A DNA stretch of 64,000 nt. It comes from Epiperipatus broadwayi (taxonomy: Eukaryota; Onychophora; Udeonychophora; Euonychophora; Peripatidae). The stretch covers positions 13,092,258-13,156,257 of the forward strand of contig JAQFVV010000013.1 of NCBI GenBank assembly GCA_028023455.1, read 5' to 3'. Made by a program: the position numbers and the translations under genes. The notes beneath the pieces were generated by a model that had not been told where the DNA came from, searched no databases, and worked only from the letters and a program-made list of their open reading frames with translations. Shown in pieces: positions 57,100 through 64,000 of the stretch (position 1 is its first letter; each line of letters opens with the position of its first letter).

Positions 57100-60000
57100 A
57101 TTTTTTTTATATGAATAAAGATACTGATAAGGGTAAGTGATTCTCAAAATGGTTTCTGAATGAACCAGCCTCTCATATGTTATCTTTACTCAGTATTTAT
57201 CAATAAACTGTATAATTGTTTAGTATAATAGATTTGTAATGAGGAAATAAGAGATTATTGTTATGTCAATCCACAAAATGGTTAATTTGGGAGGGATAAG
57301 GAACCGATATGTACCTGATTGATTTTAACCAATCAGATATGCTTCAAACCAAAATTTGGTTGCTTTCAAAAGTCAATAATTTTTAATATAAAACTTTACT
57401 AGTATCAGCTGCAGTATCTCATAATGGACTGAAGTGCTTGCTATAGCTGCAAATCTAATGATTCTTTTATCATCAAAATGATCTTTAATAGTTTAACTTT
57501 TATAAAATCTGCAGTTAACTTTCAGCACAATCAACTATATCAGTCTCAATTGAGTATAAGAATTTCAAATATCGGCAATGTATATTATTGATAATATTCA
57601 AAATGATTGCTCTTCTAAGAAATTTTGTCATTAAAGTAAATAGCAACCACCTGACATCTTTCGTCGAAATTCTGAAATTGGAATTTTATAAGTTACATAT
57701 TGTGCTATTATATTTCTGAACAATATAATATGTGCATCTTCATTATAGTCATCCATCTTTAATGACTGACATATCTCCATTAGGTGTTTCATGCTTAATG
57801 AATTTATTATTTTCTAGCAAGTAATATCATATAAACAAACACATTATTTTGGTCATAGAATTACAAATCAAATAAAGAACAATATTAATTGCGTTTGCAA
57901 CAGCATATGTTCCCACCATATTAATTATTGCCAGTCCTCTTCTGAATCTAGACTTATGCTAACAATTCTCGGCATATATAAAGATACTAAAAATTTTTAA
58001 AACATGACTTACAAATCAGTTCAACTTCAGTTCTTGTTTGTTTCATACTTTATGTACATCTCTTGTGATTTGGTAACATCTTCCATTTATCAAAAAATAT
58101 TTTCATATTTAACAATTGTGGCTTATGGCAAACATGTACCTGATTTGCATAAAAATTAGATTTAAGCAAGAAGCTGTGAAATTCCTCACTTTTACAAACA
58201 AAAAGCTACCTGAACAATTTTGTGCAACTTTCAGTGTATGCACTTATCCCAATGCATGCTACAGTAAAAAATATATAAGGTTTTGTATCATATGTTAAAC
58301 ATTTTTCAGTAATAATTGACTCCATATCTTGTGTTTTACTACTTTCTGAAGATTTAAAAGTATTAATTTTAGTCTAACCAATGCTAAACAGTATTTTTTT
58401 TTTTGGTGAATAATAATTCTCTTCTTTGTTCTCTATGATTAGCTATTGAAGAAGTCTTTGCTTTGCAATTAACTACTTAAGCATATATATATTTTATCTA
58501 TATCTTGTTTCTAATTTAATATTTTATGGTTTAATACCCCCCCCCCCTCAAAAAACATGATTATTGAACTTTTTTTTTCTTCAAATTCTTTTTTTTCCAA
58601 CATTGACTTTAGTCACTCAATAATTCTTTCAACAATTTTTTTTTTATGATTTCACTGTCATCTGACTGGTTTACAGGGAAAAACTTTCTGCTCTTATTTG
58701 CATTCCTGATACCCATTTTGATTTCTTTAATTCACAACTCTGAATTTTATTCAGTTTTATGTCTACCACACTAAGTTATTCTGATCATTATCTAACAAAC
58801 TTCCATTTTCTAAAATTTGTAGAAACTATATTTAAAATTAATTGCATTTTAGTCTGTAAATTGGGATGTTTTAGTCATTCTTATACTATTTTCCATTGGA
58901 CTAACTCTTAAATCCAATAATCCTCTCACGTGTGCCATTTCTAATGACATTTTATTGGTTATGATACTTTTGTTTACAGATTTACCATTTGATCCAAGTG
59001 CAAACCTTCCATAACTTCAGTCTTTATGATATGGAAAAGGATAACAATCTATTTACTTTAAACTGAAAACATTAATTGTTAAAACACAAATTTGTCATTG
59101 GCCAGGCTAAACAAAAATATTATTTTTATTTTTTCACATGGTACCAATCTTTTTGGTTTCTTCAAATGCATAAATTGTAGTTTGGTGATTGAAAAAGCAA
59201 ATAATATTTTTACTTCGAATTTTTCTATGCCATAATAACATTTGACTACTTCTTCATTCAGCTGGCCAGGTTGCATTCCGACTATTGTATTTAAAACATG
59301 CCATTTACTGTATTGTTCAATTAGCTATTTGAATTTTTTTTTTTTTTTTGCGAATTAAGCTTTTCCCCAACTACTGAAAAAATTGTTCATATGTTGTATG
59401 GATTTTTAACAAATGCTAGAGACTTATAGCTTTGAATTATATTTCATGTGTGGAATTTACAGAGAGAAATTTGAATAAATACATGCAATTGTCTTGATTA
59501 TTTCTATGGCTTTTTGATTGAATCTAACCATAAGTCATTTTTCAGAGAGCATCTTTCATTTGGTTTACGAGTTTACAAAATGAATATAATTTTTTTTTAA
59601 AATTCTGATTATTTCATGGAAATATATCCAATTTTTTTTTGTAAATGCTATCAAATCTTAAGTTCTGCTTTCTCTCTTTCCTATTTTTTCATTAACTGGT
59701 TTGCTTCTGCTATGCCTAATCCATTATGCAGTTTTACTGATGACATACTTTAATTTTTTTTCCTGCTTTATTCAGCCCCAACAAATATGCTAGTTTTTTC
59801 ATCATATGTTGTTGATTTGGAAAAAAATGTTTGTTTAATGCAATAACTAATTGATTTTAATTTAATGATTCCTGAAACTCAGTATTGTCTTCTCTTGGAA
59901 AATATAACTCTTCTACATAACATTTATTTTTTGTATCCTGTAACTTTCTAGAAATCAACCATATTAACAATATTAGACTTTCTTTTTCAGTGAATTCTTT

Positions 60001-60890
60001 TGACAGATCATATTTCCTATTGTCAAAATAGATTTTCAGAAGTTTTTTTTTTTTATTTAAGACCAAAGTAATTTATCTTTTCAAGTTTATTCAATCTATT
60101 GAATACAGTTTTTATATTATAGTACTCCTTTACTATCCAGAATAAAACAGCATATCAATCATGTGTTTTTTTATTCAATCTCTTTCATATTGTTATTTTA
60201 TTTCTGATTTATATCTTTTTAATATTTACTGGGCACTGTTCTTTTAATCTTATTTTATTAGTTGTTATTCTTTCTAAATGTTCTTGAAATAATTTACTAT
60301 ATTACACACTTTCTAATTTTATTTAATCTTTTTCATTTGTATTACTTGTGACTGGAACTCTTAGTGATAGCCTCACTTCTTCATATAATATTAAATTTTT
60401 TACAAGTTGTGCCCCCCCCCCCCCCATATAATATTCAGTTTTTAATTATTTTCTTTTTTTATATATATTTTTAAACTTAGATGTATATTTATTTGTGTGT
60501 GTACTTATATATATTTTCTATTAGCAATAAACTTTTGTTGTTGTGAATTAGTTTCATTAATCTGTATATAATTCATATCAGAATTATTTAATAATCTACA
60601 CTTTTTAATTATTCATAATTGTTTGAATAATAACTAATTTTTGTTTCAATAATATTTTATTACTTCTAATGCATATATTGATTACACAACACTAAGCATA
60701 TACCAATTGTCAGTCTTGAGGAGTTAATCTCTCGAGGTATCGCCGGCTATTCTGCAATATATAGTCCATGTTGTTCATTATGTAATGTTCTTTTCTTCCT
60801 TATTGCATTTAACTGTTCATTAATTTTTTTGGTTGTTAAAAGTCTCTCGGATCCTGGAATATTACTCAATACTTTTTTTGGTTAGTTTCA
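57100..60890. other. Spacer with homopolymer tracts; possible unreadable minus-strand relic
   Basis: No domain was recognised. Minus-strand open frames at 60066-59857 (69 codons, Lys/Glu/Arg-rich) and 59276-59079 (65 codons) lie within about 1.2 kb of moderately coding-like sequence. They could belong to a decayed element, but no motif supports it. C homopolymers occur at 58539-58547 and 60413-60425. Confidence 0.3.
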
Positions 60891-60909
60891 ACTGTTGAAT
60901 GGTCTTCCA

Positions 60910-61263
60910 TTATGCTGCCTTATATGGATAGGGAAAATAGAATCCAGGTGGCCTCAAACATTTTTGATGACACCAGGCACTCATCCTCTTTTTAATCTTA
61001 CTGAGAGTTCTAATGAAGAATTGAGATTCATCTGGTTGTGGCCGTTCTATTACAATCTTGCAACGGGTGACCCAAATGGCATAGAACAGGAAGACTGAGA
61101 GTCTTATTATTGGGAAGGTTTCTGTGTTGATACTGTCTTTTAATGACATGATAAGCTTAAAGTTTATTCTAGTATTGGAGAATATGATGAGATGAATCGA
61201 ATTTAGCTTTGTACTATGGTTCGTGAAGTGTTCAGTTATCTCTTCTCCACACAGGCAGACCAC
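60910..61263 (-). pseudogene. ORF2 C-terminus of the R1/I-like LINE
   Basis: A 117-codon frame begins MVCLCGEEITEHFTNHSTKL, a C-x-C-x6-7-H-type zinc knuckle in which the last Cys is not conserved. It continues to LFYAIWVTRCKIVIERPQPD then LSKIKKRMSAWCHQ. The W--R-K/N-----F---L--IK-R pattern is the usual C-terminal region of R1/LOA/I-type ORF2 proteins. It ends at a stop at about 60910, the probable end of the protein. Confidence 0.75.
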
Positions 61264-61879
61264 AAATCGGATCTAGGTCAGTGTATCCTCGCTTGTAATA
61301 GAAAAGTGGTTTGTGGGTAGTCCATTGATGTTATACTTAATGATGAAGTCTGGATATTTGGCTTCAAAACTCCATCTTTTAAAGTTTGTTATAAGCTTTT
61401 GGTTATTGCTGTACAAGGTGTTGACTAAGGATTGTATGGTTGGGTGCAGGATAGCATATGGTTTCCAGAGTGTGATTTTAGAGTTAAATGTAGTGTTCGT
61501 TATTGTAGTGAATTGCTTTATATGATGGGTGAGGAAAAGCCATGATACCCTGCACTCTGGAGGCCTGTCAGTAGGATTTATATGCTATCAAATTGTACAT
61601 AGTATTGTGTTTTTTGCTATATTAAAACCTGTATAGAGTGGAAGGATAGTCCATTAAACTGTCTCGGCCACTGCATGCCCTTAAGGCTAAATGCATATGT
61701 CCTTTGCCCCTAGAAGCGCTTTGTGGGTTTTATAAAGGCAAGGAAATATGAAATTTTTGGGAGAATATTTATTTTGAGCAGGGAAACTTTTCCATACAGG
61801 GAAAGATAGATTCCAGATATGGATGAGACAATTCTCCTTGTTGCATCTAGTAAATTCTGTACATCCTTTGTCATTACTG

Positions 61880-62640
61880 TGGCAGATCTGTATATAAGGA
61901 AGCCAAGGTATTTTTGTGGCTTAGTGGAGATAGATTTAATGCTTTTCCCAGAGCCAATCTGCCAAGAGGCAGACTTGTCTGGATTAAACTGCAGTCCATA
62001 TTTATATGTCCAGTATTGTTTGAAGCAGTGGGAGATATTATTTTGTGGGGAGGATGATCATTACATCATCCATGTATGCAAATGTATTAAACTTCATGTT
62101 TAGACTAGGTACATAGACTCTTGGTAGATGTTTTTTCTATTTCCATTAGGAGGGGATTGATATATGTTATAAAGCATATAGCACTGAGAGGAGAACCTTG
62201 GGTAGTGACTTGGATGGTTTGAATCCCGATGTGATACTGCCATTCATAGTAATGAATATTTCTCTGTTATTCAACAAGGTATTTATAATCTGGATAAGTG
62301 CCGTTGGAATGCCACATTCGACCAGAACTTCTAAGAATGTGTCAATGCAGACCAAATCGAATGCAGCAGCAATATCTAGTTGGATTGCTATTGGCTTTGT
62401 TTTTCGGTGGAGTCTGATATAGTCAATTAATGTTATTATATTACTCATTGCATGTGCAGTGGAAGAGCCTTTCTTAGCATATGGATTTTTAGAGATGTGT
62501 TTTGTGATCAGCGGTTGAATGAAGTCTTTGATTACGGATTCTATTGTTTTGAATAAAAGTGGAGTCTTGGATATTGATCTGATGTTTCTGTGACTGTTTT
62601 ATGCTTTTTAATAAATGGAACCAGAGCCATTGGATACAGA
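61880..62640 (-). pseudogene. Reverse transcriptase of the R1/I-like LINE
   Basis: The minus-strand frame 62448-62167 has YIRLHRKTKPIAIQLDIAAA then FDLV (motif A, LDI--AFD, 62379-62356), VECGIPTALIQIINTLL, and a degraded motif B (SLPKVLLSVLYAL in place of --PQGSPLS--L---). The catalytic box reads FAYMDDVMII with Y-M-D-D at 62076-62065. Motif D follows as YGLQFNPDKSASWQI. Several frameshifts separate these pieces. The clade is inferred from motif wording, not from a tree. Confidence 0.85.
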
Positions 62641-63189
62641 TCAACAATGGTTTTATTTTCTAATGCCAAGAGATCCACCATTTTCTTCATAATTGGTATA
62701 GTGAATTGACCAAGGTGAAGTATAAGGAGTTTGGGTATACCATGAAGTCTGGGATGGACTCTATCGAGTAGTGATGACAGCTTCTGTTATAGTAAGACTT
62801 CCGTGATACCACGATGCCCTTGATTGTCACTCTCAGGCCAGTCGGGAGTGCCGACAATGCTTCCAGCTTGCGTTTTCTGACAAAGAATGTTCTCTAATAG
62901 TGTTTATCATGAGAAGGCCCACATAGGTTATACTGTCAATTGTGATAGATGATGGAGTGATTTGGTTCTTTTTTTGCCCCCAATGCCCGTCTCAGGTAAC
63001 CCTTGGTCCAGCAGTGTTGTTGTGGCAGGCGTGCTTCTTCTGCTGACCTTGATAGATTATTTATTTTGTTAAAATATATGTAAGCTTCAGATACTATGGC
63101 CTCCGTCATGCTAGACTGATCATCATGTGCATAGTTTTGCGGTGGGCCTGAGATGGTTGGCCAAAGATGGTGTCCGGCGATACAATGAG

Positions 63190-63830
63190 GGCCATGTGGT
63201 CCGAAAATGATACGGGTATCAATGATGCATTTATATGGAAATATAGATCTGGTGAACAGTATAGGAGATCTATTAGGGATTTACTACTAGTTTTGGTGTA
63301 GAAGTAGGCCTCGGGGTGAAGAAACTCTTTTCACACATTAATCGCCCGTTGATCAGCGATAATTATCTATGGTTAAAATGATTATGTGATATTAAAATCT
63401 CCTATTATGAGTGATGAGCCAGACCTATTACCTAGAACTGCGTTTAGTATTTGTATGATTCTGTGGTATAGCAGTGAGCTTTTGCCGTATATATGTATGC
63501 CAGGTTTATGTTGTACTCCCAGTAGGCTATCTCCAGAATGAATTATGTTGCTATCAAGATAAATTATGCTGAAATTTATTTGGTGGTGAGTTATGGTTTA
63601 TTAGTACTCCTACACCACCAGCTGCGAATGATCCGATTGAGAATCTTGTATATCATGGAGCTATAATAGTTTCTATTTTACAATCTGTGTTGCTGTCGAT
63701 CTTCGTTTCACCCATCAGTAGAATACGAGGATTGTTGATCATCACCCAATTTCTTATTGCATAAGCACGGGCTAAAGAGTTAAGGCCGTGTATACTAATA
63801 CCAGCTATTTTATAATTTATAATTATTTAG
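63190..63830 (-). pseudogene. APE-type endonuclease of the R1/I-like LINE
   Basis: From about 63820 the translation reads AGISIHGLNSLARAYAIRNW, then ILLMGETKI (the metal-binding Glu, 63701-63712), AAGGVGVLINH, IIGDFN (63391-63402), IDLLYCSPDLYF and finally VSFSDHMALIV with the catalytic SDH at about 63203-63195. All key residues of the non-LTR endonuclease are retained, although stops (for example after ETIIAP) interrupt the frame. Confidence 0.87.
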
Positions 63831-64000
63831 TTTAGTTCTTCCTCAGATTTCTTGAGATCCATGGTCGAACCCATTGAAGAATAGATATAATCAATCTCCT
63901 GATCATTTGACTCTTCTGAAGGTATCTGAGACTGTGTAGAAGAGATAGACTGTAACTCTTCCTACATCCCTTCAAGATCTATGGAACCCAATAGCTCTAC

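Larger units (their letters stand above)
60895..64000 (-). mobile_element. R1/I-like LINE, minus strand, runs off the right edge
   Basis: Reading leftwards from 64000: the end of a first ORF (63850-64000, stop-containing), an APE endonuclease (63830-63190), RT (62640-61880) and a C-terminal zinc-motif region (61263-60910). Endonuclease and RT active-site words are all present, though frames are shifted and interrupted by stops. The stretch is clearly less A/T-rich and more CpG-containing than its neighbours, fitting a younger insertion. The 3' end near 60895 was set where coding similarity stops; no tail or target duplication could be identified. Confidence 0.85.

Noticed and set aside
61313-62103. 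Plus-strand ORFs of 70 and 94 codons
   Set aside because: They lie antisense to the RT and thumb region of the minus-strand LINE and show no independent evidence.
62198-62422. Plus-strand ORF of 74 codons
   Set aside because: Antisense shadow of RT motif A in the minus-strand LINE.

Overview
The window looks like non-coding, repeat-dominated nuclear DNA from an A+T-rich, CpG-poor animal genome, most likely an invertebrate. It is about three quarters A+T by eye. The evidence for an animal is the mix of several decayed APE-type non-LTR retrotransposons (one RTE-like, one R1/I-like, one unclassified family in several copies), a hAT-type non-autonomous element with an 8-bp target duplication, other terminal-inverted-repeat elements, a tRNA-derived SINE with perfect 13-bp target duplications, and long foldback (palindromic) repeats. 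No bacterial operon, rRNA, CRISPR array or intact long gene is visible. I cannot name the species.

Layout. 1-850 is a relatively CpG-rich tract with no recognisable gene. 2.66-9.03 kb holds two diverged copies of one sequence; the second is split by a 1.59-kb terminal-inverted-repeat element (5328-6914) and by a second insertion near 7.5-8.2 kb. 10958-12060 is a hAT-like element. 13.1-16.7 kb carries small hairpin elements, foldback family A and a reverse-transcriptase (RT) relic. 19.17-23.48 kb holds two copies of one LINE family head to tail; the second is split by a 1.6-kb insertion. 23.48-25.71 and 28.79-30.75 kb are direct copies of a ~1.7-kb sequence, each carrying its own private insertion. 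30.75-35.5 kb is A/T-rich with possible transposase and RT relics. 37.69 and 52.72 kb carry SINE copies. 38.87-40.93 kb is an RTE-like LINE on the minus strand. 41.23-42.35 kb is a pogo/mariner-like element. 42.54-45.23 kb is a foldback element interrupted by another copy of the 19-23 kb LINE. 45.3-46.74 kb is a short RT fragment duplicated around a three-unit tandem repeat. 54.9-57.1 kb holds two further foldback structures. 60.9 kb to the right edge is an R1/I-like LINE on the minus strand whose endonuclease and RT signatures are still readable.

Host genes. Two places have gene-like signals. (1) Minus strand, 18.91 to 14.69 kb: three short, relatively GC-rich patches with splice-like borders in compatible phase. 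They read as a small protein with a signal peptide and a cysteine-containing C-terminal exon, but an in-frame stop lies just before the first donor, so this may be a pseudogene or a wrong model. (2) Plus strand, 36.3-36.58 kb: a CpG-containing stretch with a CACGTGAC box, an AAGATGGCG (YY1-like) start-site motif and a strong GTAAGC donor, which looks like a promoter and first exon. Everything else is best read as intergenic or intronic DNA filled by successive, nested transposon insertions whose order can partly be read from target duplications and empty sites.
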